From Microbispora hainanensis (GTDB lineage: Bacteria; Actinomycetota; Actinomycetes; Streptosporangiales; Streptosporangiaceae): DNA of 64,000 nucleotides. Shown here piece after piece: positions 44,056 to 52,521 of the stretch. How positions within the stretch are numbered: position 1 is the stretch's first letter; each line of letters opens with the position of its first letter. Under the pieces are notes generated by a model. It was not told the origin of the DNA. It ran no database searches and saw nothing but the letters and a program-made list of their open reading frames with translations. The translations under genes were made by a program, and so were the position numbers. The DNA is taken from positions 21,277 to 85,276 of the forward strand of contig NZ_VIRM01000038.1 in assembly GCF_006874475.1 (NCBI RefSeq), given 5' to 3'.

Positions 44056-47000
44056 TCACGACCAGCCCTGCAGGCCGGCTCCGTAGGGATAGAGGGGGTT
44101 GCCGTAGGTGGTGGGGACGGTCTGGCCCGCGTCGATGCGGGCCCGGATCTCCGCACGCTGGGCGGCGGTCGCGCCCAGGTCGTAGGGGAGGTTCCAGTCT
44201 TCGACGGCGTCGGCGAGCACGTCGCCGCCGCCCGGCTTGAGGACCTGGTCGAGGCTGCGCGGCAGCTGCCACGGCAGGCGTCCGCGCGGCGTGTAGTCGC
44301 CGAACAGGAGGCTCGCCGTGGCCGGGCCGACCTCCTCACCGCCCCGGTACGTCACCACGATGGCGTCGGCCAGGCCGTTCCACTCGCTGATGACGATGGG
44401 CCGGGGGAGGGTCAGCACCACGACCACCGGAACGCCCTGGTTCTTGAAGTTCTGGATGACGGCCAGCTGGTCGGCGGGGAGCTGGGGTTGCTCCTTCACC
44501 CAGGCGGTGGCGTGCGTGTAGGTCGGCTCGCCGACGGCCACGATCGCCAGCTTGGGCGAGGGCCCGGTGTCCTGATAGACGTTGACGCCCTCGGTGGCCG
44601 CCCGCGCCTTCACCGCGTCCAGCAGGGTCTTCGAGCCGTACTCCTCGTGGAAGTAGCTCGTCCAGATGCAGCAGGCCGTGCCGTCGGTGGCCCGCGGACC
44701 GGCGACCACGATGTTGTCGCCCGCCTTGAGCTTCAGCGGCAGCACGCCGTTGTTCTTGAGCAGGGTGTCGGACTCCCGGGCGGCCTGGTTGGCGAGTGCG
44801 ACGTACGACGGCTGGTGGAAGCGGTAGGGCCCGTTCACCGGGTCGCCGTACGGGCGCTCGAACACGCCGAGCGTGAACTTGAGGCGCAGGATCCGGGTCA
44901 CCGCGTCGTTGATCCGCGCCACGGGCACGTTCGCGAGGAACGTCGCCATCGTGAAACCGGTGGCTCCGGGGTCGGCCCCGCCCATCACGTCGGAGCCGGC
45001 GTTCGCGGCCTTGACCCAGACCGAGGACGGCAGCCAGTCGGTCGTGATGAGACCGGTGTAGCCGAGGTTGTCGCGCAGGTAGTCGAGGATCGGCTTGCTG
45101 TCGCCCGCGCCCGACCCGCCCGGGTCGAGGTAGGAGCTCCCGGCGTAGCCCGGCATGATGTTGACCGCTCCGGCCTCCATCGCGGCCCTGAACGGGATCA
45201 TGTGATATTTGATCGTCACCGCGTCGTAGGTGATGCCGGCCTCGCCGCCCGCGCCCTCGCCCGGCCAGTGCTTGACGGTCGCCAGCACCGAGGCGGGGTT
45301 GAGCTCGGGGCCGCCCTGCAGCCCCGCCACCAGCGCGCGGACCTGGGCCGCCGCGACGTCGGCGTTCTCGCCGTTGCCCTCCTGGATGCGGGGGTAGAGG
45401 ACCTTGGTGCCGACCTCGGCCAGCGGGCCGAGCACGCCGCGCGCCCCGACCTCCAGCTCCTCACGGCGCTGCATGTCGCCGAGCTTGTAGTCGAGCGCGT
45501 AGTCCTTGCCCGCCGCGAGCGTGCTCTGCAGCGGATAGGTGGTCTGATATCCGGCGATGGTGTCGCCCGCCGAGACGGGCGGGATGCCGAGCCGGGTCCC
45601 GGACGCGGACAGCAGCACGGCGTGCAGGTCGTTCGGCAGCGCCGGGCCGAAGTGCCACCCCGACAGCGCGTAGGTCTGGGCGTTGTAGAACATCTGGTAC
45701 GCCTTCTCCTCGGAGGTCATCCTGCCGAGAAGGTCGTTGACGCGGGTTTCGATCGGCAGCCGCCAGTTCTCGTACGGCTCGATCGTGCCGTTCTTGTTGA
45801 GGTCGCGGGCGCCCTGGACGATCGGGACGCCGTCGGCGACCTGCTCGATGTCGGGCAGATAGAGGCTGAAGGTGCGGATGTTCGAGGTCGTCCTGGCGCC
45901 CGAGCCGCTCACCGCGACGACGTACCACTTGTACGTCCAGCGGTCGGGGATGTCCCAGGTGGGCGTGTAGCTCGTGCCGGTCGGCTCGGCGACCTTGGTG
46001 TAGAGGTCGACGAGGTTGCCCGAGGCGGTGAAGTCGTAGTCGGTGCGGCTGACGTTGAGCCAGACCTCGTAGCGCACCGCGCCGGAGACGGCCGCCCAGG
46101 AGAACGCCGGCCGCCGGGTGTCGGTGATCATGGCCTTGTCGGCGGGGGCCGACAGCGCGAACTGCCCGGTGGCCGCCGGGGCCTTGGCAGGCGGGGACAG
46201 CAGGGGAGCGGTCGTGGCCGCCGTGTCCACGGTGCCGAAGACCTGGAACTCCCACAGCGAGTAGCCGTAGCCCGTCGCCCGCGCCGTGCCGACGAAGCGG
46301 ACGTAGCGGCCGTCGCCGGTGACGCCCAGGTTCTCGACGCCGCCCTTGCCGCTGGTCGTGGTGTAGATCGGCGCCCATGACGTGCCGTTGGCCGACACCT
46401 CGATCCGATAGCCGGTGGCGTACGCGGACTCCCAGTTGAGCGTGACGCCGGTGATGTGCCCGGCCCCGCCGAGGTCCACCCGCAGCCACTGGTCGTCGGA
46501 GTACTCACTCGACCAGCGGGTCGTCGTCCGCCCGTCGAGCGCCGCCGCCGGGGCGTTGCCGCCCTCCCAGGACGACGCCGTGACCTGCTTGTACGCCGAA
46601 ATCGGCGTGCCCGTCGGTGGCGGGTCGGTCGGCGGGGGGTCGGTGGGGCCGCCGCCGTCGGCGTGGACGGCGAACTCCCACAGCGAGTAGCCCCAGCCGG
46701 TGGCGCGGGCGGTGCCGTACACGCGGACGTAGCGGCCGGTGGCGTTGACGTCGAGTGTCTGCGTGCCGCCGGTGCCGCTGGTGGTGCTGTAGACGTCGGT
46801 CCAGGTGGTGGCGTTGCCGGACACCTGGATCTTGAACGCCGTGGCGTAGGCCGCCTCCCAGGTCAGGACGACCTTGCAGATCGTCCTGGCCGAGCCGAGG
46901 TCGACCTGGAGCCACTGGGGGTCGGCGGCGGCACTGGACCAGCGGGTGCCGGGGTCGCCGTCCACCGCCGCGGACGCGGGCGTCCCGGCGTTCTCGGTGG

Positions 47001-47547
47001 ACGAGGTGGTCGCGGGCCGGTTCAGCGCGGCGTTGGGGGCGGTGCAGCCCGAGGACGTGCCGGTGGTGCCGTAGACCTGGAACTCCCACAGCGAGTAGCC
47101 CCAGCCGGTGGCGCGGGCGGTGCCGTAGACCCGGACGTACCGGCCCGAGCCGGTCACGTCGAGCGTCTGCGTGCCGCCGGTGCCGGTGGTCGTGCTGTAG
47201 ACGTCGGTCCAGGTGGTGGCGTTGGCAGAGACCTGGATCTTGAAGGCCGTGGCGTACGCGGCCTCCCAGTCGAGGACGACCTGGCTCAGCGTCGCCGTGG
47301 TCCCGAGGTCGACCTGGAGCCACTGCGGGTCGGCGAACGCGCTGGACCAGCGGGTGCCGGCGTCGCCGTCCACCGCAGCGGAGGCGGGGGTGCCGCCGTT
47401 CTCGGCGGACGAGGCCGTCGCCGTCTTGCCCTGCGAGAGCAGGACGGGCGCGGCGTACGCGGGCCCGGCGACGATGCTCGCGACCAGCGCGAGCACCGCG
47501 GCCAGGACGAGGGAGAGCCCGCGCCGGAACGTGAGGGGATGTCTCAT
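44056..47547 (-). CDS. Secreted GH3 glycoside hydrolase with three discoidin (F5/8C) modules
   Basis: A 1163-residue exported enzyme. Signal peptide 1-32, F5/8 type C modules at about 35-160, 170-300 and 330-455, an Fn3-like domain at about 490-590, then a two-domain GH3 catalytic region (about 620-1150). GH3 motifs are VKHWPGEG (about 755) and GLITTDWLPSS, whose Asp (about 837) is the expected nucleophile. The C-terminal domain has ESDTLLKNNGVLPLK. GH3 enzymes remove terminal beta-linked sugars, and the discoidin modules would bind the glycan. Modules 1 and 2 are nearly identical to those of the adjacent GH64 gene. AGGAGACGCC precedes the ATG. It lies 17 nt downstream of GH64, probably one operon. 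Confidence 0.92.
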   Translation of the reverse strand: MRHPLTFRRGLSLVLAAVLALVASIVAGPAYAAPVLLSQGKTATASSAENGGTPASAAVDGDAGTRWSSAFADPQWLQVDLGTTATLSQVVLDWEAAYATAFKIQVSANATTWTDVYSTTTGTGGTQTLDVTGSGRYVRVYGTARATGWGYSLWEFQVYGTTGTSSGCTAPNAALNRPATTSSTENAGTPASAAVDGDPGTRWSSAAADPQWLQVDLGSARTICKVVLTWEAAYATAFKIQVSGNATTWTDVYSTTSGTGGTQTLDVNATGRYVRVYGTARATGWGYSLWEFAVHADGGGPTDPPPTDPPPTGTPISAYKQVTASSWEGGNAPAAALDGRTTTRWSSEYSDDQWLRVDLGGAGHITGVTLNWESAYATGYRIEVSANGTSWAPIYTTTSGKGGVENLGVTGDGRYVRFVGTARATGYGYSLWEFQVFGTVDTAATTAPLLSPPAKAPAATGQFALSAPADKAMITDTRRPAFSWAAVSGAVRYEVWLNVSRTDYDFTASGNLVDLYTKVAEPTGTSYTPTWDIPDRWTYKWYVVAVSGSGARTTSNIRTFSLYLPDIEQVADGVPIVQGARDLNKNGTIEPYENWRLPIETRVNDLLGRMTSEEKAYQMFYNAQTYALSGWHFGPALPNDLHAVLLSASGTRLGIPPVSAGDTIAGYQTTYPLQSTLAAGKDYALDYKLGDMQRREELEVGARGVLGPLAEVGTKVLYPRIQEGNGENADVAAAQVRALVAGLQGGPELNPASVLATVKHWPGEGAGGEAGITYDAVTIKYHMIPFRAAMEAGAVNIMPGYAGSSYLDPGGSGAGDSKPILDYLRDNLGYTGLITTDWLPSSVWVKAANAGSDVMGGADPGATGFTMATFLANVPVARINDAVTRILRLKFTLGVFERPYGDPVNGPYRFHQPSYVALANQAARESDTLLKNNGVLPLKLKAGDNIVVAGPRATDGTACCIWTSYFHEEYGSKTLLDAVKARAATEGVNVYQDTGPSPKLAIVAVGEPTYTHATAWVKEQPQLPADQLAVIQNFKNQGVPVVVVLTLPRPIVISEWNGLADAIVVTYRGGEEVGPATASLLFGDYTPRGRLPWQLPRSLDQVLKPGGGDVLADAVEDWNLPYDLGATAAQRAEIRARIDAGQTVPTTYGNPLYPYGAGLQGWS

Positions 47548-47564
47548 GGCGTCTCCTGCCTGCG

Positions 47565-49337
47565 TTACCAGCCGACCGCGACGAGCAGCCACTGCGGGTC
47601 GCCGTGCGAGATGAACGAGGACCGGCCCGCGTAGTCGTCGTAGGGGAAGCCGTAGGCGAGCTTGCCGATGGCGTGGTCGTGCCAGAACTTCGCGTAGTAG
47701 TTCGCCGGCGCGGCCGTGTAGTAGGTCGACGGGTCCGACTGCTGGGCGTCGGACAGCCCGGCGACGTGCCGGTTGAGCGCCGCGCACATCTGCGGCGCCT
47801 CGGACAGCGGCCCGGCGCACCCGGTGACCTGTGAGGTCGTCGCCGTCACGCCCTGCTGGGCGGCGTAGCCGGTGAAGTAGTTCGCGTACGCCCCGCCGGG
47901 CTGGAAGATCGACGCACTGCCCGGAGCCGGGATGCGGTACGGCGCCTGCACCTGGGCCAGCGGCTTGAACTCGGCCGGCACCTCGTCGATGAACCGCTGG
48001 AACGTCGCCGCCCGCGACTCGGCGAAGGTGGCGTAGTCCTCGCCGACCGCCACGTCGTAGCCGTCGCGGGCGTGCAGGCGCATCGCGAGCTTCAGGCCGA
48101 ACGCGTCCACCCGGGTCGTGTTGCCGTTGAACACCGAAGGCCCGACCGTGAACTCGATGAAGTCGTAGTACTGGCTGTCGGGGGAGCCGAGGTAGAAGTA
48201 CATGCGGCCCGCCGTGTTGGCCGGCATGTCGAAGTAGGGCTGCTCGGCGATCGAGTGGACCTGGCCGTTGTAGCTCCAGTAGACCTGGGAGTCGGGATAC
48301 TGCCCGTTGGTCCGGTTGAGGATCTTGACCATGACGACGTTCTTGGCCGCCGGGATGGTCGAGGTGTCACCCCAGAAGGCGTCGGGCGGGGTGGTCGGGC
48401 CGGTCGTCGGTTCGGTCGAGCCGCCCGTGGTGTTCACGGTGAAGCTCCACAGCGAGTAGCCGTACGCGGTGGCGCGGGCGGTGCCGTACACGCGGACGTA
48501 GCGGCCGGTGCCGGTGACGTCGAGGGTCTGCGTGCCGCCGGTGCCGGTGGTCGTGCTGTAGACGTCGGTCCAGGTGGAGGCGTTGCCGGACACCTGGATC
48601 TTGAACGCCGTGGCGTACGCGGCCTCCCAGGCCAGGACGACCTTGCAGATCGTCCTGGCCGAGCCGAGGTCGACCTGGAGCCACTGCGGGTCGCTGAACG
48701 CGCTGGACCAGCGGGTCGCGCCGTTGCCGTCGACGGCGGCCCACGCGGGGGTGGTGGCGTTCTCGGTGGAGGAGGCGGTCGCCGGCCTGCCCTGGGCGGC
48801 GTCGGCCGCGCCGCACGCGGTGCCGGACGTCGTGCCGTACACCTGGAACTCCCACAGCGAGTAGCCGTACGCGGTGGCGCGGGCGGTGCCGTACACGCGG
48901 ACGTAGCGGCCGGTGCCGGTCACGTCGAGGGTCTGCGTGCCGCCGGTGCCGGTGGTCGTGGAGTAGGCGTCCGTCCAGGTGGAGGCGTTGTCGGACACCT
49001 GGATCTTGAACGCCGTGGCGTACGCGGCCTCCCAGTTGAGGACGACCTGGCTCAGCGTCGCGGTGGTGCCGAGGTCGACCTGGAGCCACTGCGGGTCGCT
49101 GAACGCGCTGGACCAGCGGGTGCCGGTGTCGCCGTCGACGGCGGCCGACGCCGGAGTGCCGGCGTTCTCGGTGGACGAGGCCGTCGCGGTCTTGCCCTGC
49201 GACAGCAGCGCGGGCGCGGCCGTGGCCGGCGGGGACCCGGCCGCCGCCGCGACGACGCAGGCCACGACCAGGACCAGTGCGCTGAGCACGGCCGTCAGGG
49301 CGCGTCGCGTGGGATGGATCGTCGAACGCTTGCTCAT
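47565..49337 (-). CDS. Secreted GH64 beta-1,3-glucanase with two discoidin modules
   Basis: A 590-residue exported protein. It has a long signal peptide (about 1-41), two F5/8 type C modules (about 42-165 and 175-300), a short Thr/Pro linker and a GH64/thaumatin-like beta-1,3-glucanase domain (about 325-590). Typical motifs are VVMVKILNRTNGQYPDSQVY, MYFYLGSPDSQYYDFIEFTV, RVDAFGLKLAMRLH and QMCAALNRHVAG. GH64 releases laminaripentaose from beta-1,3-glucan, for example fungal wall or curdlan. Paired with the downstream GH3, it suggests a two-step glucan breakdown: endo attack, then beta-glucosidase. AGAGGA lies 10 nt before the ATG. Confidence 0.9.
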   Translation of the reverse strand: MSKRSTIHPTRRALTAVLSALVLVVACVVAAAAGSPPATAAPALLSQGKTATASSTENAGTPASAAVDGDTGTRWSSAFSDPQWLQVDLGTTATLSQVVLNWEAAYATAFKIQVSDNASTWTDAYSTTTGTGGTQTLDVTGTGRYVRVYGTARATAYGYSLWEFQVYGTTSGTACGAADAAQGRPATASSTENATTPAWAAVDGNGATRWSSAFSDPQWLQVDLGSARTICKVVLAWEAAYATAFKIQVSGNASTWTDVYSTTTGTGGTQTLDVTGTGRYVRVYGTARATAYGYSLWSFTVNTTGGSTEPTTGPTTPPDAFWGDTSTIPAAKNVVMVKILNRTNGQYPDSQVYWSYNGQVHSIAEQPYFDMPANTAGRMYFYLGSPDSQYYDFIEFTVGPSVFNGNTTRVDAFGLKLAMRLHARDGYDVAVGEDYATFAESRAATFQRFIDEVPAEFKPLAQVQAPYRIPAPGSASIFQPGGAYANYFTGYAAQQGVTATTSQVTGCAGPLSEAPQMCAALNRHVAGLSDAQQSDPSTYYTAAPANYYAKFWHDHAIGKLAYGFPYDDYAGRSSFISHGDPQWLLVAVGW

Positions 49338-49412
49338 GATGGCGATTCCTCTTCGGGGGGTGAAGGGAGCGAGCCCTGCCCCAGAGAATGATCGCCTTCG
49401 ACACTTAGGTCA

Positions 49413-49429
49413 ATACTTGAATTTAGTAT
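49413..49429. promoter_or_regulatory. AT-rich inverted repeat upstream of GH64-GH3 operon
   Basis: ATACT-N7-AGTAT lies in an AT-rich patch about 80 bp upstream of the GH64 start. It is a plausible regulator site or promoter element, but no confident -35/-10 pair is seen. Confidence 0.35.
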
Positions 49430-49461
49430 GCAAGAAAACGATCATGAGGTTGGCGGCATCG

Positions 49462-49503
<42 letters not shown>

Positions 49504-49511
49504 TTTCGGGC

Positions 49512-49934
49512 CTACAGCCGGTCGAACACGGCGGCCAGCGTCTCGATCTCCTGCGGGGAGAGCTTGTCGGTGAAGTGGCGCCGTACGGCGGCGTCCAGGC
49601 CGGGGTGCACGGAGCCGATGGCGGCGCGCCCGGCGTCGGTAAGGGTGACCATGACGCCGCCCGCGCGCTCGCGGGTGACGAGTCCGCGGCTGCTCATGCG
49701 GGTGAGCTGATGGGAGACGCGGGTGCGATCCCAGCCGAGCGAAGCGGCGAGCTCGCTCTGACGCAGGGCGCCGCCCGCCTTGCCGAGGGTGACGAGGATC
49801 GTCAGGTCCGGCTCGGACAGGCCCGCCGCCTCGGCGGCGTCCGCGATCACGCGGGCCCGGACGACCTCGTGGGCGCGCTTGAAGGCGACCCAGAAGTCCA
49901 CGGGGCCCGGCTCGCCTTCGCTCGATGTTGACAT
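49512..49934 (-). CDS. MarR family transcriptional regulator
   Basis: A 140-residue winged-helix regulator (SEPDLTILVTLGKAGGALRQSELAASLGWDRTRVSHQLTRM, with wing LVTRERAGGVMVTLTDAG). The recognition helix DRTRVSHQLTRM and dimerisation helices at both ends match the MarR pattern. The ATG has AGAGGAG about 8 nt upstream and lies inside one of two GTTGA-N4-TCAAC palindromes, so binding there would block its own expression. A divergent aldo/keto reductase and Gfo/Idh/MocA gene pair starts about 100 bp away and is its probable target. The inducer is unknown. Confidence 0.92.
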   Translation of the reverse strand: MSTSSEGEPGPVDFWVAFKRAHEVVRARVIADAAEAAGLSEPDLTILVTLGKAGGALRQSELAASLGWDRTRVSHQLTRMSSRGLVTRERAGGVMVTLTDAGRAAIGSVHPGLDAAVRRHFTDKLSPQEIETLAAVFDRL

Positions 49935-49970
49935 ATCAACACTCCTCTGGCCTAATGTTGAGATATCAAC
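49927..49970. promoter_or_regulatory. Twin MarR operator palindromes
   Basis: GTTGACATATCAAC (49927-49940) and GTTGAGATATCAAC (49957-49970) share GTTGA-N4-TCAAC and are exactly 30 bp apart, on one face of the helix. The first covers the marR-type gene's start codon. Confidence 0.7.
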
Positions 49971-50034
49971 GCTAACAGGCCACCGTACTCGCGGCCCTGT
50001 CGGCGTCTCCACGTCTCCCGCCCGCAGGAGGGCC

Positions 50035-51051
50035 ATGCACACCCGACCTCTTGGAACCGGCGGCCCTCGGGTCGCCCCCATCGCCCTGGGCTGCGCCGGC
50101 ATGTCCGACCACACGGCCCCCGCCGACGAGGCCGACGCCGTCGCCACGATCCACGCGGCCCTCGACGCCGGTGTCACCCTCATCGACACGGCCGACTTCT
50201 ACGGCATGGGCCACAACGAGGACCTCATCCGCCGCGCGCTGCGCCCGGGTGACCGCGACAAGGCGCTCGTGAGCGTCAAGTTCGGCGCTCTGTGGGGCCC
50301 CGACGGAGCCTTCGCCGGCATCGAGGGCCGGCCCGCCCACGTCAAGAACGCGCTCGCCTACTCGCTGCGCCGCCTCGGGACCGACCACGTCGACATCTAC
50401 CGCCCCGCCCGCCTCGCCCCCGACACCCCGATCGAGGACACGATCGGCGCGATCTCCGGGCTGGTCCAGGCCGGGTACGTGCGCCACATCGGGCTCTCCG
50501 AGGTGGGGCCGGAGACCATCCGCCGTGCCCACGCCGTACACCCGATCTGCGACGTGCAGATCGAATACTCCCTGTTCAGCCGTGACCCGGAGACCAACGG
50601 CATTCTCGACACCTGCCGCGAGCTGGGGATCGGCGTCACCGCCTATGGAGTGCTCGCGCACGGCCTGCTCACCGGCGACTACCGGCAGCCCGCCGGAGGC
50701 GACCCGCGCGCCCAATGGCTGCCCCGCTTCCATCCCGGCAATCTCGCCGCGAACCTCGCCCTCGTCGACCGGCTGCGGCCACTCGCCGGCGCGTACGGCA
50801 TCAACGTCGCGCAACTCGCCACCGCCTGGGTCGTCGCCCAAAGCGGCGAGCGCGGCACCATCGTGGCCGTCGTGGGCGCCCGCCGCCCGCATCGCGTCGA
50901 GGAGGCCCTGGCCGCGGCCGACGTCGCCCTGACCGGAACGGACCTCCGCGCGATCGACGAGGCCATCCCTGCCGGCGCGGTTGCCGGCACCCGGTATGCC
51001 GCACCCCTCATGACTCTGCTGGACAGCGAGAGAACAGGTCGCACATCATGA
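50035..51051 (+). CDS. Aldo/keto reductase
   Basis: A 338-residue TIM-barrel oxidoreductase. N-terminal LGTGGPRVAPIALGCAGM and LIDTADFYGMGHNEDLI carry the catalytic Asp and Tyr of the family tetrad. The position of the Lys is occupied in ALVSVKFGAL, and VDIYRPARLAPDTPIEDTI replaces the common YQxHRxD motif. The C-terminal NADPH-binding part is GTIVAVVGARRPHRVEEAL. It would reduce aldehydes or ketones with NADPH. GCAGGAGGGCC is a strong ribosome-binding site before the ATG. It overlaps the next gene by 4 nt and lies divergent to the MarR gene with shared operators. Confidence 0.92.
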   Translation: MHTRPLGTGGPRVAPIALGCAGMSDHTAPADEADAVATIHAALDAGVTLIDTADFYGMGHNEDLIRRALRPGDRDKALVSVKFGALWGPDGAFAGIEGRPAHVKNALAYSLRRLGTDHVDIYRPARLAPDTPIEDTIGAISGLVQAGYVRHIGLSEVGPETIRRAHAVHPICDVQIEYSLFSRDPETNGILDTCRELGIGVTAYGVLAHGLLTGDYRQPAGGDPRAQWLPRFHPGNLAANLALVDRLRPLAGAYGINVAQLATAWVVAQSGERGTIVAVVGARRPHRVEEALAAADVALTGTDLRAIDEAIPAGAVAGTRYAAPLMTLLDSERTGRTS

Positions 51052-52241
51052 ACACCTCCACGTCACCCCTCGCCGAGCTGGCCACGTCCGGCAAGCCCAT
51101 CGGCGTAGGGATCATCGGACTCGCCGCGAACGGAAGCTGGGCCGAGCGCTCCCACCTGCCGGCCCTGCGCGCCGTCCCCGGTTACGAGCTGAGGGCCCTG
51201 AGCACGAGTTCGAAGGAGTCGGCGGAGCGCTCCGGGCACAAGCACGGGGTGTCGCGCACCTTCGGCACCGCCGCCGAACTGGCCGCCTGCGACGAGGTGG
51301 ACCTCGTGGTCGTGGCGGTGAAGGTGCCGCACCATCGGGAGCTGGTGCGGACCGCGCTCGACGCCGGCAAGAGCGTGCTGTGCGAGTGGCCGCTCGGCAA
51401 CGGGCTCGCGGAGGCCGACGACATGGCGCGGCAGGCGCGCGACCGCGCGGTGCCGACCATCGTGGGGCTCCAGGCGCGGTCGCACCCGGCCCTGGCCTAC
51501 CTGCGGGATCTCGTGACCGATGGCTACGTGGGGGAGGTGCTGTCCACGACGGTCGTCGGCTCCGGCGGCGCGTGGGGCGGGACCGTCGGCCCCGGCGATC
51601 ACCACGTGCTCGACGCCGCCAACGGCATGACGCTGCTGACCATCCCCTTCGCGCACACCCTCGACGGGCTCGCGTCCGTCCTGGGGGAGCCCGAGGAGCT
51701 GCGGATCGACCTGGCGTCCCGCCGTACGTCGGCCGTGGACACCGGGACCGGACGGCCCGTCCCCATGACCGCACCGGACCAGGTGGTGGCGTCGGGACGG
51801 CTGCCGGGCGGCGCGGTGCTCGCCGTCCACTACCGCGGAGGCGTCTCTCGGGGCACCAACTTCCGCTGGGAGATCAACGGCACCGAGGGCGACCTCGTCG
51901 TCACCGCCCCGATCGGCCACCTCCAGCTCAGCCCGATCACCATCGAAGGCAGCCGTGGGACGGACACGGGGCTCGCCCCCCTGACGGTGCCGGAGTCCTA
52001 CGTCCGCGTCCCCGGGCTGGACCCCCGCGCCGACGCGCCTGCCTACGCGGTCGCGCACGCCTACCAGCGGTTCCTTGACGACCTGCGCGAGGGCGGCGCC
52101 TCCGGCAGTGGCTCCAGCGCCTCGGGTGGCGCCCTGGGCAGCGTCGCGGGCAGTGCTGTGGGCGGCACCTTGGGTGTGCCCGATTTCGCGCACGGGGCTG
52201 CCCGCCACCGCAGCATCGAGTCCGCGGTCACGACGCCCTGA
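51048..52241 (+). CDS. Gfo/Idh/MocA family oxidoreductase
   Basis: A 397-residue NAD(P)-dependent dehydrogenase. A Rossmann N-terminus (IGVGIIGLAANGSWAERSHLPAL, DEVDLVVVAVKVPHH, VLCEWPLGNGLAEAD) with the EWP variant of the EKP motif is followed by the alpha/beta C-terminal domain. Before the terminal helix (VPDFAHGAARHRSIESAV) an insertion of roughly 25 Ser/Gly/Ala residues (about 348-372) interrupts the normal sequence. It overlaps the aldo/keto reductase by 4 nt and presumably acts on a related sugar-like or carbonyl substrate under the MarR regulator. Confidence 0.92.
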   Translation: MNTSTSPLAELATSGKPIGVGIIGLAANGSWAERSHLPALRAVPGYELRALSTSSKESAERSGHKHGVSRTFGTAAELAACDEVDLVVVAVKVPHHRELVRTALDAGKSVLCEWPLGNGLAEADDMARQARDRAVPTIVGLQARSHPALAYLRDLVTDGYVGEVLSTTVVGSGGAWGGTVGPGDHHVLDAANGMTLLTIPFAHTLDGLASVLGEPEELRIDLASRRTSAVDTGTGRPVPMTAPDQVVASGRLPGGAVLAVHYRGGVSRGTNFRWEINGTEGDLVVTAPIGHLQLSPITIEGSRGTDTGLAPLTVPESYVRVPGLDPRADAPAYAVAHAYQRFLDDLREGGASGSGSSASGGALGSVAGSAVGGTLGVPDFAHGAARHRSIESAVTTP

Positions 52242-52316
52242 CCACGGCCCCCGGCCGCCTGGCCGCATCGCGAAGCCCTGACCGCGGCCCCCGGCCGCCT
52301 GGCCGCATCGGGAAGC
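52237..52316. repeat. 40-bp direct repeat x2
   Basis: Two 40-bp units (second starting at 52277) differ at only a few positions and share the core GCCCCCGGCCGCCTGGCCGC. They begin in the last codons of the Gfo/Idh/MocA gene. The remaining roughly 200 bp to the HNH gene are non-coding with shorter echoes of GCGAAGCCC. Confidence 0.75.
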
Positions 52317-52521
52317 CGTGCGGTGCACTGCGAAGCCCTGTGAGCACGTGGAGCACCGTGGAGCACTGCGCGCGCCGCGAAGCCCAGCGGACAGCGCACG
52401 CACCGGCGACCCTCGCCTCGCGCCTCGTGCCGGCCCTCGTGTCGGCTCTCGGCCCTGGTGGTCATTCCCGCAGTCGCCCGGGCCTGTCCGCGCGTCGCCC
52501 CTCCTTCCCTCACTCCCCGCC

